Of a DNA stretch of 64,000 nt, positions 41,977-50,866 are shown one piece after another (positions within the stretch are counted from its first letter, which is position 1; each line of letters starts with the position of its first letter). Both the position numbers and the translations under genes were made by a program. The notes beneath the pieces were generated by a model. That model saw nothing but the letters and a program-made list of their open reading frames with translations, was not told where the DNA came from and did not search any database. This DNA is from Bordetella sp. BOR01. GTDB taxonomy: Bacteria > Pseudomonadota > Gammaproteobacteria > Burkholderiales > Burkholderiaceae_B. The stretch spans positions 372,001 to 436,000 of the forward strand of contig NZ_JAHUWT010000001.1 in assembly GCF_019218885.1 (NCBI RefSeq), read 5' to 3'.

Positions 41977-42770
41977 CTATTGCATCCCTTGATTTCGCGC
42001 AACTGTATCGTCAGCACCTGGCCGAGGCCCGGGCCCAGCCCAAGCCGCCCCAGGCTTGGGACAGGCGTGCGGGCGAACTGGCGCAACGCATGACGGTCAG
42101 CCGCTACGCGCAGGATTTCATCGCCCGCATGCACCTGGATGGCGCGCATACGCTGCTGGATGTCGGCTGCGGGCCGGGCACCCTGGCCTTGCCGCTGGCA
42201 GCACGGCTGGAGCAGGTGGTGGGCCTGGACTACAGCTCCGCCATGCTCGATGCGTTGGTGCACAATGCCCAGGCCCAGGGGCTGGCCAATGTGCGGCCAA
42301 TATTGCGCGCCTGGGAAGACGACTGGTCCGACGTCCCGATATGCGACATCGTGGTGGCTTCGCGATCCACCGTGGTCGAAGACATGGCCGCCGCACTGGC
42401 CAAGCTGCATGCCAAGGCCCGCCTGCGCGTCTACCTGACGCACCTGGCGGGCGGCCATTTCATCGATCCGGCCATCCAGCAGATCGTCGGCCGCACGCGG
42501 CCGGCCATGCCCGACTACATCTACGTGATCAACATCCTGCACGGCATGGGCATCTATCCGACGCTGGATTACATCACCGTGGAAAGCCAGTTGGCCGCCG
42601 CGCCTGACTTCGACGACTATGCGCGCCGCGTGGCCCGTTCGATGGGCGGCCTGGACGACCGCGAGCGCCAGCGCCTGCGGGCCTGGTATGACGACGCATC
42701 GCCGCGCGATCGCATCGGTGCACCGCTGCGCTGGGCGTTCATTCACTGGCAGAAAGACGCCGGCGCTTGA
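41973..42770 (+). CDS. class I SAM-dependent methyltransferase
   Basis: A 265-residue methyltransferase. The SAM loop is TLLDVGCGPGTLALPLAARL with acidic contact in VVGLDYSSAMLDALVHNAQA. The N-terminal part is helical; the C-terminus has LRVYLTHLAGGHFIDPAIQQ. Coupled to the DUF2478 gene and probably acting on the same unknown substrate. It converges on the glutathione transferase at 42778 with seven bases between. Confidence 0.88.
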   Translation: MTIASLDFAQLYRQHLAEARAQPKPPQAWDRRAGELAQRMTVSRYAQDFIARMHLDGAHTLLDVGCGPGTLALPLAARLEQVVGLDYSSAMLDALVHNAQAQGLANVRPILRAWEDDWSDVPICDIVVASRSTVVEDMAAALAKLHAKARLRVYLTHLAGGHFIDPAIQQIVGRTRPAMPDYIYVINILHGMGIYPTLDYITVESQLAAAPDFDDYARRVARSMGGLDDRERQRLRAWYDDASPRDRIGAPLRWAFIHWQKDAGA

Positions 42771-42777
42771 TGCGGCT

Positions 42778-43428
42778 TCAACCGTCCAGCGAGACGGCTT
42801 CGCGCTGCAGTACGGCTTGCACGGCGGGCCGCCTGGCCATCTGCATGCTGGCGGCGCTCCAGGCGGGATAGTCGGCGCGCATGTCCAGCCCGATCCGGTT
42901 GCCCCAGCGGTACAGCACCAGCAGGAACGGATCGACCACCGAATAGCCGCTGGCCAGTGCCTGATGCCTGCCGTCGGCGAACTGCTGGTCGATGACGCGA
43001 TAGGCATCGATGACGGTGCGCCGTCCCTGGGCACCGATACCTTCGTAGTGCGCGGTGTCGCCACTGTAGCGTTCGGGCCGCCAGATGCCGCCATAGCCGG
43101 CGCCGTGCACCCAGCCCGACAGCCATGCCAACCATTCCTGGCAACGTGCGATCCCGACCGGGTCGCCGGATGGCAGCAAGCCTGCCTGGGGATGCTGCTG
43201 CGCCAGGTAGGTCAAGATGGCAGGCAGCTCCGTCAGCACGCGGCGCTGGCCGGGAATACCCAATGCAGGCACGCGCGCCTTGGGGTTGATGGCCAGGTAC
43301 TCGGGCCGGTAATTCGCGCGCGTCGCCACGTCGACGAGTTCCAGCGTGTAGGGGGCCTGCACTTCCTGCAAGGCGATATGCGCCGCCATGGAGCAGGCGC
43401 CGGGGGAATAGAAAAGTCGGTAGTCCAT
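42778..43428 (-). CDS. glutathione S-transferase family protein (1)
   Basis: A 216-residue GST. The N-terminal thioredoxin-like domain opens MDYRLFYSPGACSMAAHIAL, with the beta-class PGACS motif (cysteine/serine site); KARVPALGI carries the cis-proline. The rest is the helical C-terminal domain with WLAWLSGWVHGAGYGGIW. It stands opposite the LysR gene at 43508, 79 bases away, and is likely its main target. Conjugation of glutathione to an electrophile or peroxide reduction is expected. Confidence 0.9.
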   Translation of the reverse strand: MDYRLFYSPGACSMAAHIALQEVQAPYTLELVDVATRANYRPEYLAINPKARVPALGIPGQRRVLTELPAILTYLAQQHPQAGLLPSGDPVGIARCQEWLAWLSGWVHGAGYGGIWRPERYSGDTAHYEGIGAQGRRTVIDAYRVIDQQFADGRHQALASGYSVVDPFLLVLYRWGNRIGLDMRADYPAWSAASMQMARRPAVQAVLQREAVSLDG

Positions 43429-43507
43429 GCGGCCAGTCTAGGGGCCGCCCAGCGTCGCCGCAAACCAAGATTTGTGAGAGCTGGGTAGTAGTGATATTAA
43501 TGGGCGC

Positions 43508-44428
43508 ATGGCCAGCCGACACCTTCCCCCATTGCAGACCCTGCGCGCCTTCGAGGCGGCGGTACGGCTGCGCAGTTTCACGCGTGCGGCCGATGAACTG
43601 GCCTTGACCCAGGGCGCCGTCAGCCAGCATATCCGGCGGCTCGAGTCCACGCTGGGCACGCCATTGTTCGTCCGCGAACACCAGGGGGTCGCGCCGACCG
43701 CGCATGCGCAGGCGCTGGCGTTGCAGGCGCGCCAAGGCCTGACCGTGCTCGAGCGGGCTTTCAGCCGTGCCGATACCGGCCCGCGCAATGCGCCCGGTGC
43801 GGCACCGCCCCAGCGGCTGGTACTGAGCGTATTGCCGGCTTTCGCGCAGCGCTGGCTGGCGCCGCGCGTGCCGCGCTTCCTGGCGGCCCATCCCGGCATC
43901 GAGCTCGATGTACGCCCCAGCACTGCGCTGGCCCGCTTGAATGGGCGCGACGGCATCGACCTGGCCTTGCGGTACGGGCCGGGCGCCTGGCCGGGCCTGG
44001 AAAGCGAGCGCTTGATGGACGAAGAAGTGTTTCCGGTGGCCAGCCCCGCGTACCGGCGCGGCCGCCGGCTGCGCGCGCCGCGCGACTTGGCGCGCTGCAC
44101 CTTGCTGCGGCATACCTGGCAGCCCTGGGAGCCCTGGTTCCAGGCCGCGGGTGTGGACATGGTCGAACCGGTCCACGGACCGCAGTTCGATGACACCGAT
44201 GCCTTGCTGCACGCCGTCATGTCCGGTGCCGGCGTGGCGCTGGCGCGCCGTTCGCTGGTGGCCCCCGATCTGGCGGCCGGCCGGCTGGTGCGGCTGTGGG
44301 ACATCGGCATTGCCGATGTCCATGCCTATTACCTGGTCTGGCGGCCCGGCAGCGCCAAGCTGCAGGCCATCGGCGCGGTACGCCGCTGGCTGCGCCGCGA
44401 AGCCGCCGCTGCAGGCACGGGCGCCTAA
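43508..44428 (+). CDS. LysR family regulator, GcvA-like
   Basis: A 306-residue LysR regulator. The opening SRHLPPLQTLRAFEAAVRLR then SFTRAADELALTQGAVSQHI is the GcvA subgroup start (LPPLxxLRxFEAAxRxxSFxxAAxEL). The effector domain includes DGIDLALRYGPGAWPGLESE, also typical. It lies between two glutathione transferase genes on the opposite strand, divergent from the first and convergent (four-base overlap) with the second. Confidence 0.92.
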   Translation: MASRHLPPLQTLRAFEAAVRLRSFTRAADELALTQGAVSQHIRRLESTLGTPLFVREHQGVAPTAHAQALALQARQGLTVLERAFSRADTGPRNAPGAAPPQRLVLSVLPAFAQRWLAPRVPRFLAAHPGIELDVRPSTALARLNGRDGIDLALRYGPGAWPGLESERLMDEEVFPVASPAYRRGRRLRAPRDLARCTLLRHTWQPWEPWFQAAGVDMVEPVHGPQFDDTDALLHAVMSGAGVALARRSLVAPDLAAGRLVRLWDIGIADVHAYYLVWRPGSAKLQAIGAVRRWLRREAAAAGTGA

Positions 44429-45138
44429 CGGTCGGCGGCCTGCTGCACCTGCTGCGCCGTCTGCCCGAACAAGATCTTCTTGCCTTCCTCGGTCACCGCC
44501 GGGCGGTGAGTGTAGGGGTCGCCTTGCGCATAGGCCCGCACGGTGGCCGGCCGGTTGCGTATCGTGTCGAACCAGCGCCGCAAGTGGGGAAATTCGTCCA
44601 GTTCTTGCTGCTGCCGTTTCCAGGGCACGATCCATGGATACGAGGCCATGTCGGCGATGGTGTAGTCGTTGCCCGCAACGAAGGGGTGTTGTTCCAGGCG
44701 GCGATCCAGTACGCCGTACAGGCGGTTGGTTTCCTTCACATAGCGGTCGATGGCATAAGGCAGTTTCTCGGGCGCATACAGCCCGAAATGATGGTTCTGG
44801 CCGGCCATCGGCCCCAGCCCGCCCACTTGCCAGAACAGCCATTCCATCACTGTCTTGCGGCCACGTGCATCGGCCGGCAGGAAGCGCCCGGTCTTCTCGG
44901 CCAGGTACAGCAGGATGGCGCCCGATTCGAACACCGTGACCGGCTCGCCGCCGTCGGCCGGCGCGCGGTCGATGATGGCCGGCATGCGGTTGTTGGGCGA
45001 AAACGCCAGGAACCCGGGCTTGAACTGATCGCCCGCACTGATATCGATGGGATGGATGCGGTAGGGCAGGCCGGCTTCTTCCAGGAACAGCGTGATTTTG
45101 TGCCCATTGGGCGTGGGCCAGTAGTACAGCTCGATCAT
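44425..45138 (-). CDS. glutathione S-transferase family protein (2), YfcG/YghU-like
   Basis: A 237-residue GST of the Ure2/YfcG group: IELYYWPTPNGHKITLFLEE (TPNGxK active-site segment), KPGFLAFSPNNRMPAII with cis-proline and FESGAILLYLAEKTGRFLPA. The YfcG and YghU proteins are disulfide-bond reductases that hold two glutathiones. It converges on the LysR gene and diverges from the SDR at 45241. Confidence 0.9.
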   Translation of the reverse strand: MIELYYWPTPNGHKITLFLEEAGLPYRIHPIDISAGDQFKPGFLAFSPNNRMPAIIDRAPADGGEPVTVFESGAILLYLAEKTGRFLPADARGRKTVMEWLFWQVGGLGPMAGQNHHFGLYAPEKLPYAIDRYVKETNRLYGVLDRRLEQHPFVAGNDYTIADMASYPWIVPWKRQQQELDEFPHLRRWFDTIRNRPATVRAYAQGDPYTHRPAVTEEGKKILFGQTAQQVQQAADR

Positions 45139-45240
45139 TGGATTTCCTTGTGTCGCACAAGCGTCGGGTTTATTCTAGATCGATCGTTTTAAAATGAACA
45201 GCCCAGTCCGAAAATCACGGGCTGAACCAGGAGCAGCGAT

Positions 45241-46041
45241 ATGAAGATTGAAGGCAGGAACGTGCTGGTTACCGGCGGGTCCAGTGGTATCGGCCTGGCC
45301 ACTGCCCAGGCGCTGCTGGCGCGCGGGGCGCGGGTATTCATCACGGGTCGGCGCGCCGAGGCGCTGCAGCAGGCATTGACGCAACTGCGCGGCGCTGGCA
45401 AGGCGCACGGCGTGATCGCCGATGTGGCCACTGCCGCCGGCCGGGTGTATACCTTGCAGGCCGCGCTCGAGGCCATGGGCGGGCTGGATATCCTGGTCAA
45501 CAACGCCGGCGGCGTCAGGGCCGGCCGGTTGGAAGAAACAGCCGAAGCCGACATCCGCGCCATGATCGAAGTGAATCTGGCCGCGCCGATTCTGCTGGCG
45601 CGTGCCGCCTTGCCCAGTTTGCGCGCTGGCGGCGGCATGATCGTCAATATCTCGTCCGGCATCGCCTTGGTGGGGGTGCCGTTCTACACCACTTATGCTG
45701 CAGTGAAGGCTGGCGTGGCGCATTTTGGTGAAGCGCTGCGCCGCGAACTGAAGGGTGAAGGCGTGCACGTGATGACGGTGTACCCGGCCGCGACCGACAC
45801 TCCAATGATGCAGTCATCGCGTGCCGGCCCCGATCTGGGCTTTGTGCGCGAGCCAGCCGCGGTGGTGGCGCAGGCCATCATCGACGGCATCGAGTCCGAG
45901 GCTTTGCAAGTGGTGCGCGGCGGCGACACACGGGCGGCCATGATCGCGCAGAATCGCACCGATCCAGGCGCGCTGGACCAGCGTTTCGTGGGCCTGAAAC
46001 CGGCATTGGCCGAGGCCGTGCGAGACCATTCGGCGCTGTAG
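45241..46041 (+). CDS. SDR family oxidoreductase, DltE-like
   Basis: A 266-residue short-chain dehydrogenase with VLVTGGSSGIGLATAQALLA, VFITGRRAEALQQ (NADP-type arginines), NNAGGVRAG, serine in IVNISSGIALVGVPFYTTYA and K in AAVKAGVAHFG. The later part ALRRELKGEGVHVMTVYPAA matches the DltE/classical extended subgroup. ATG 45241 with AGGAG upstream. No pathway partner is obvious; it is divergent from GST 2, with about 100 bases between. Confidence 0.9.
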   Translation: MKIEGRNVLVTGGSSGIGLATAQALLARGARVFITGRRAEALQQALTQLRGAGKAHGVIADVATAAGRVYTLQAALEAMGGLDILVNNAGGVRAGRLEETAEADIRAMIEVNLAAPILLARAALPSLRAGGGMIVNISSGIALVGVPFYTTYAAVKAGVAHFGEALRRELKGEGVHVMTVYPAATDTPMMQSSRAGPDLGFVREPAAVVAQAIIDGIESEALQVVRGGDTRAAMIAQNRTDPGALDQRFVGLKPALAEAVRDHSAL

Positions 46042-46188
46042 CCGCGCGGCCGCCGTCAGGCCCGGGGGCCTGGCTGCCGCTACTCTTATATAAGAGTGGC
46101 ACAATAGCGGGCATCCCGTCATGTCTCCGGTCCGGTATTGTCGGTGGGGCGCAACGCCCAGCCACCTTGGCCCGGTTTTCCCGATTTC

Positions 46189-47448
46189 ATGCCTGCTTCG
46201 ACTTCCGCCGATTTCTCCGCCCTGTTGCGCCAACCCTCCGGCTTCATGGCCTTCTTGCTGGCCCGCGTGTTTGCCGTGGGCGCCACGCAGATCCAGGCGG
46301 TGGTGGTCGCCTGGCAGGTGTATGACCTGACGCGCGAGCCCATGGCCCTTGCCTACGTGGGCCTGGCGCAGTTCCTGCCTATGTTGCTCTTGCTGTTGCC
46401 GGCCGGCGACCTGATCGACCGGCTGCCGCGCAAGCATATCCTCGCCGTCAGCTGGAGCGTAGGCGCGATCTGCAGCGCCTTGCTGTGGTGGGTATCGGGC
46501 CGCGGGCACGCGGGTGTGTCCGGCATCTATTCGGTGCTGGTGCTGTTCGGGGCATCGCGTGCTTTTTCCGGCCCGGCCATGCAGAGCCTGTTGCCGCAGT
46601 TGGTGACGCGGGAGCAATTGCCCCAGGCCATCGCCACCAACAGCATGGTGATGCGTGGCGCCGCCATTGGCGCGCCGTTTCTGGGCGGCCTGCTGTACGC
46701 GGCCGGTGGCAGCCTGCTCACTTATCCGATATGCCTGGTGGCCTTTGCCGCCGGGGCATTGTTGCTGCGGAAAGTGCGCGTGCTGCCCGCGGCAGCCAGG
46801 GCCAGCGCGGCGCAGGCTGCCGGCAGCAATATCTGGCAGCGCTTTGGTATCGGCATCCGCTTCATCTTCCGCCGGCCCATGATCCTGGGCACTATTTCTC
46901 TCGATTTGTTCGCTGTGCTGCTGGGCGGCGTGGTTGCCCTGCTGCCTATTTATGCACAGGAAGTCCTGCACGTGGGTCCCCAGGGGTTGGGTCTGCTGCG
47001 CAGTTCGATTGCAGGCGGCGAGGTGGTCGCGGGCATTTGCCTGAGCATGTTTCCCTTCAACGCCAAAGTGGGGCGGCGAATGCTGCTGGCGGTGGCAGTG
47101 TTCGGCCTGGCCAATTTGGTGTTCTCGTTATCGCACTGGATGTGGCTGTCGTGCCTGGCGCTGGCCGTGGCGGGCGCGGCTGACATGGTCAGCGTCTATG
47201 TGCGCGGTGCATTGTTGCAGTTCGCGACGCCCGACGAGATGCGCGGGCGCGTCAATTCGGTCAACATGCTCTTCATCGGCTCGTCCAACGAACTCGGCGA
47301 ATTCCGTGCCGGGTCCAGCGCCGCCTTGCTGGGTGCCGTGCCGGCTGCCATCGCCGGCGGCCTGTGCACGCTGGCCGTGGTGGGCCTGTGGAGCTATCTG
47401 TTCCCGGCGCTGCGCACCGTCGATCGATTTGAAAACGCCCAGCGCTGA
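46189..47448 (+). CDS. MFS transporter, EntS-like exporter
   Basis: A 419-residue major facilitator protein with about twelve hydrophobic segments. It starts at ATG 46189 (MPASTSADFSALLRQPSGFM). The MFS motif between helices 2 and 3 reads GDLIDRLPRKHILAVS, and the protein has ATNSMVMRGAAIGAPFLGGL. It belongs to the MFS_3/EntS group, whose members export siderophores or drugs. There is no siderophore gene in the window, so the substrate is open. It may be co-transcribed with the SDR upstream, about 150 bases away. Confidence 0.88.
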   Translation: MPASTSADFSALLRQPSGFMAFLLARVFAVGATQIQAVVVAWQVYDLTREPMALAYVGLAQFLPMLLLLLPAGDLIDRLPRKHILAVSWSVGAICSALLWWVSGRGHAGVSGIYSVLVLFGASRAFSGPAMQSLLPQLVTREQLPQAIATNSMVMRGAAIGAPFLGGLLYAAGGSLLTYPICLVAFAAGALLLRKVRVLPAAARASAAQAAGSNIWQRFGIGIRFIFRRPMILGTISLDLFAVLLGGVVALLPIYAQEVLHVGPQGLGLLRSSIAGGEVVAGICLSMFPFNAKVGRRMLLAVAVFGLANLVFSLSHWMWLSCLALAVAGAADMVSVYVRGALLQFATPDEMRGRVNSVNMLFIGSSNELGEFRAGSSAALLGAVPAAIAGGLCTLAVVGLWSYLFPALRTVDRFENAQR

Positions 47449-47485
47449 GCGGCCCGGGCCGTGGCCGGGCGTGCCCGTCGGGCCA

Positions 47486-48232
47486 TCAGGCCTGGCCGAT
47501 TTCCCGACGGATAAGGTCGGCGATGTTGCGCTGGCGGGCTGCCGGCATGCGGTCCAGAATGCACGAGACGCTGACGGCCAGGCGGGGATACCCCGAGCGG
47601 TCGCGTAGTGCCACGCCCACCCCCAATACACCGGGCACCGCCGCATTCCCCACTGCCGACCAGCCGCGGTTGCGCGTGGCTTCGACCAGCAACCGCATAT
47701 GCGGCACCGTCATCTGGCCATACGATCGCAGCGCTTCGCGGTACTGCTGCATGATGGCCTCGGCTTCATCGACCGGCAGGGCGGCCAGCAGCGCCAGGCC
47801 GGCCGCGCCCACGCCCAGGGGCTGGCGATGGCCGATGGTCACGGCCAATACCTGCACCGGATAGCTGCCGATCTCGCGGTGCAGGCATAAGGAATCCGTG
47901 CCTACGCGGCAGATAAGAAAAGACGAATCCCCGGTGTGGTCGCTGATGCGCCGCATGGCGGGAGCCAATTGCGCCACCGACAGGGTCTGTTCGTCTACCG
48001 GCTGCGTCCAGGTCGAGGCCACGCGATAGCGTCCGGTCTGTGCGTTGCGCACGGCGTAGCCCTCTTCGACCAGGACCGAGACGTAGCGGTACACGCTGGT
48101 GCGCTGCATGGCCAGGGCGTGCGCGATGCCGGCGATATCCAGGCCTTCCGGTGTGCGGCGCAAGGCCGCAAGTATGTGCAGGTCCCGTCTCAGGGTGCTG
48201 GCGCCCGTATTCGCGTTCTGTGTGCTGTTCAT
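47486..48232 (-). CDS. IclR family regulator of the citryl-CoA-type cluster
   Basis: A 248-residue IclR regulator. Winged HTH in LRRDLHILAALRRTPEGLDI then HALAMQRTSVYRYVSVLVEE; effector domain with LICRVGTDSLCLHREIGSYP and GVGVALRDRSGYPRLAVSVS. Start taken at ATG 48232; the TTG at 48247, close after AGGAAG, is an alternative. Divergent from the Bug gene at 48311 and sharing a short control region with it, so it should govern the 48.3-57.9 kb cluster. Confidence 0.9.
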   Translation of the reverse strand: MNSTQNANTGASTLRRDLHILAALRRTPEGLDIAGIAHALAMQRTSVYRYVSVLVEEGYAVRNAQTGRYRVASTWTQPVDEQTLSVAQLAPAMRRISDHTGDSSFLICRVGTDSLCLHREIGSYPVQVLAVTIGHRQPLGVGAAGLALLAALPVDEAEAIMQQYREALRSYGQMTVPHMRLLVEATRNRGWSAVGNAAVPGVLGVGVALRDRSGYPRLAVSVSCILDRMPAARQRNIADLIRREIGQA

Positions 48233-48316
48233 TATTTGAACATCCAAACTTCCTGATATGACAGGCCACGTAGATCATATATCGGGCTTGGTTCACACGT
48301 TGTTTGAATAATGAAC
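48227..48316. promoter_or_regulatory. mirror-image palindromes over both divergent starts, likely IclR operators
   Basis: GTTCATTATTTGAAC (48227-48241; arms GTTCA/TGAAC) covers the iclR start, and GTTTGAATAATGAAC (48302-48316), its near inverted copy (13 of 15), covers the Bug start codon. One site per gene in mirror orientation suggests that the regulator controls itself and the cluster from the same two sites. Confidence 0.6.
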
Positions 48317-49345
48317 AAATCATTGGAGACTGCCATGCATTCTGTTATGCGACGCTTTGTCGTCCGACGCCTGGTCCGGCCCCTGGCCGTTTTGCTGGCC
48401 GGTGTCGGCCTGGTTCCGGTCACCCACGCTGCCGAGGCCGAGGCTTACCCCACACGCCCCGTGACGCTGGTGGTCGGCTACGCGGCCGGCGGCGCCACTG
48501 ACATCGTGGCCCGCCTGGTGGCGAAGTCGCTGTCGGATTCGCTGGGCCAGCCGGTGGTGGTCGAGAACCGCACAGGCGCCAACAGCAATATCGGCGCCGA
48601 GGCCGTGGCCCGCGCCAAACCCGACGGATACACCCTGTACATTGGCTCGATCGCGAACACCATCAACCGTACCCTGTACGAGAAGCTCAACTACGACTTC
48701 AAGAAAGACTTCGCGCCGGTGGCGCTGCTGGCCACGATTCCGAATATCCTGGTGGTGCATCCCAAGTTGCCGATCCACTCGGTGCAAGAGTACGTGGCCT
48801 ACGCCAAGAGCCATCCCGGCAAGCTGACCTGCGCGTCGTCGGGCAGCGGCTCTTCCATTCACTTGTCGTGCGAGATCTTCAAGATGACGACCGGCACCGA
48901 CATCCTGCATGTGCCGTACCGGGGCAGCGGCCCGGCGGTGGCGGATTTGCTGGGCGGCCAGGTGGACTCGATGTTCGACAACCTGCCGTCGTCGCTGCCG
49001 CACGTGCAGGCCGGCAAGCTGCGCGCGCTGGGCGTGACCTCGCTCGAGCGGGTGTCGTTCGCGCCCGATGTGCCCACCCTGGCCGAGTCCGGCCTGCCGG
49101 GCTTTTCGGTGCAGTCCTGGTTTGCCGTCATGGCGCCGGCCGGCACGCCGGACGCCATCATCGGCAAGCTGAACCAGGCCATCAACGATGGCCTGTCGGG
49201 CGATGCCTTGCGCCAGTCCTACACGGCCGGCGGATTCGTGCTGCCCACGGCGCCCAATACGCCGGCGATGCTGCAAGAACTTATCGATAGCGAAATCGAG
49301 AAATGGGGCAAGGTCGTGACCTCGGCCGGCCTCAAAGTGCAATAG
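48311..49345 (+). CDS. Bug-type periplasmic receptor, first gene of the citryl-CoA-type cluster
   Basis: A 344-residue receptor. The leader is longer than usual (about 43 residues, with LVRPLAVLLAGVGLVPVTHA), so the real start might lie at a later methionine, for example M13. Mature motifs are PTRPVTLVVGYAAGGATDIV, VVVENRTGANSNIG and DILHVPYRGSGPAVADLLGG. It opens a nine-gene co-directional cluster and should bind the substrate that the CoA ligase activates. Confidence 0.92.
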   Translation: MNKSLETAMHSVMRRFVVRRLVRPLAVLLAGVGLVPVTHAAEAEAYPTRPVTLVVGYAAGGATDIVARLVAKSLSDSLGQPVVVENRTGANSNIGAEAVARAKPDGYTLYIGSIANTINRTLYEKLNYDFKKDFAPVALLATIPNILVVHPKLPIHSVQEYVAYAKSHPGKLTCASSGSGSSIHLSCEIFKMTTGTDILHVPYRGSGPAVADLLGGQVDSMFDNLPSSLPHVQAGKLRALGVTSLERVSFAPDVPTLAESGLPGFSVQSWFAVMAPAGTPDAIIGKLNQAINDGLSGDALRQSYTAGGFVLPTAPNTPAMLQELIDSEIEKWGKVVTSAGLKVQ

Positions 49346-49363
49346 CAGAACCAGGAGCTGTCC

Positions 49364-50866
49364 GTGTACCCGATTGATTTCTTTCTGCGGGCTGCCGCCC
49401 GTTTCAGTGGCCGCGTTGCCCTGGACACGCCACAGGGCGCGTGGACCTACGGGCGCTTGCGCAGCGAGTCGCAGGCACTCGCCGCCGCATTGCAGGCCCT
49501 GGACCCCGCGCCGCAGAGCCGCGTGGCGATCTGCGCCGGCAATACGGCGCAGCATGTGGTGGCGCTGCTGGCGGTGATCGCCTCGGGCAAGATCTGGGTG
49601 CCGCTGAACTACCGCAGCACCGCGCCGGAAATCGCGCGCATCCTCGATGCCACCGAGCCCGGCATCGTGCTGACCGACGGCACCGGCGATGCGCTGGTGG
49701 CCGCAGGCCAGGCGGCGCACATCCAGCTGGATGGCACCGGCGAGCACACCCTGGCGGGCCTGCTGCAAGCCTATGCCGGCCGCGAACCCGTGCGCTGCGA
49801 ACCCGGCACGGACGCCACGCAGGCGATCAAGTTCACCGGGGGCACCACCGGCCTGCCCAAGGGCGTGATGCAGCCCTACCGGGCCTGGACGGCCGTCATC
49901 GTCAACCAGATCCAGGCCTGGAAGCTGACCAGCGAAGACCGCTACGTGGTTGCCGCGCCCGTGACGCATGGCACGTCCACCTATCTGTTGCCCGTGCTGG
50001 CCCAGGGCGGCACCCATGTGTTCCTGGAAGAGTCGTCGCCGGCCACCATTACCAAGGCATTCCGCGAGCGCGGCGGCACGCTGTCGTTCATGCCACCCAC
50101 CCTGATCTACATGATCATGGCCCAGCCCGGCGTGTCGCGCGCCGATTTTCCCGGCCTGCGCAACCTGATCTACGGCGGGGCACCCATGCCGGTTGAAAAA
50201 TTCGAGCAGGTGCGCGAATTCTTCGGGCCGGTGGTGGGGGCCACCTACGGCCAGACCGAATCCCCGCAGATCGTCACGGCCATTACGCCGGCCGATTTTG
50301 CCGACCTGGCCAACCTGGGGTCGGTGGGCAGCGCCACCTGGTTCTCGGAATTCGCCATCATGGATCGCGAAGGCCGCATCCTGCCGGCCGGGCAAGCGGG
50401 CGAAGTGGTGGTACGGGGCGATCTGGTCATGACCGGCTACTGGCGCCTGCCCGAGAAAACGGCCGAAACCATTGTCGATGGCTGGCTGCACACGGGCGAC
50501 GTGGGCGTCGTGGACGAACGCGGCTACCTGACCATCAAGGACCGCCTGCGCGACGTCATCATCACCGGCGGCTTCAACGTCTACCCCATCGATGTCGAGA
50601 ACGCGCTGGCCCAGCATCCCGCCGTGTACGAGTGCTCGGTCTTCGGCATTCCCGACGACAAATGGGGCGAGGCCGTGCAGGCGGCCGTGCAGCTCCACAG
50701 CGGCGCATCCGCCGAACCGCAGGATTTGATGGTGTTCGTCCGCGACAGGCTCGGCCCGGTGCATACGCCCAAGCGCATCCATGTTTTCGATAGCTTGCCG
50801 CGCTCGTCGGTAGGCAAAGTGCTCAAGAACGTCGTCCGGGATACCGTCATCAAGGAGCTCGCATGA
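49364..50866 (+). CDS. AMP-dependent acyl-CoA synthetase (CoA ligase)
   Basis: A 500-residue adenylate-forming enzyme that makes an acyl-CoA from a free acid, ATP and CoA. The P-loop KFTGGTTGLPKGVMQPYRAW lies near residue 160, the adenylation motif TYGQTESPQ near 290, GWLHTGDVGVVDERGYLTIK near 370, and the catalytic lysine in RSSVGKVLKN near 485. GTG start 49364 with CAGGAG upstream. It overlaps the citryl-CoA-lyase-like gene by four bases, which ties the ligase directly to that cleavage step. Confidence 0.93.
   Translation: MYPIDFFLRAAARFSGRVALDTPQGAWTYGRLRSESQALAAALQALDPAPQSRVAICAGNTAQHVVALLAVIASGKIWVPLNYRSTAPEIARILDATEPGIVLTDGTGDALVAAGQAAHIQLDGTGEHTLAGLLQAYAGREPVRCEPGTDATQAIKFTGGTTGLPKGVMQPYRAWTAVIVNQIQAWKLTSEDRYVVAAPVTHGTSTYLLPVLAQGGTHVFLEESSPATITKAFRERGGTLSFMPPTLIYMIMAQPGVSRADFPGLRNLIYGGAPMPVEKFEQVREFFGPVVGATYGQTESPQIVTAITPADFADLANLGSVGSATWFSEFAIMDREGRILPAGQAGEVVVRGDLVMTGYWRLPEKTAETIVDGWLHTGDVGVVDERGYLTIKDRLRDVIITGGFNVYPIDVENALAQHPAVYECSVFGIPDDKWGEAVQAAVQLHSGASAEPQDLMVFVRDRLGPVHTPKRIHVFDSLPRSSVGKVLKNVVRDTVIKELA

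Noticed and set aside
42743-45160. Minus-strand open frame of 805 codons
   Set aside because: Runs through two GST genes and the LysR gene in the wrong frame; length is a result of high GC.
48320-50782. Minus-strand open frame of 820 codons
   Set aside because: Antisense of a Bug receptor and the CoA ligase; no ribosome site or domain pattern.
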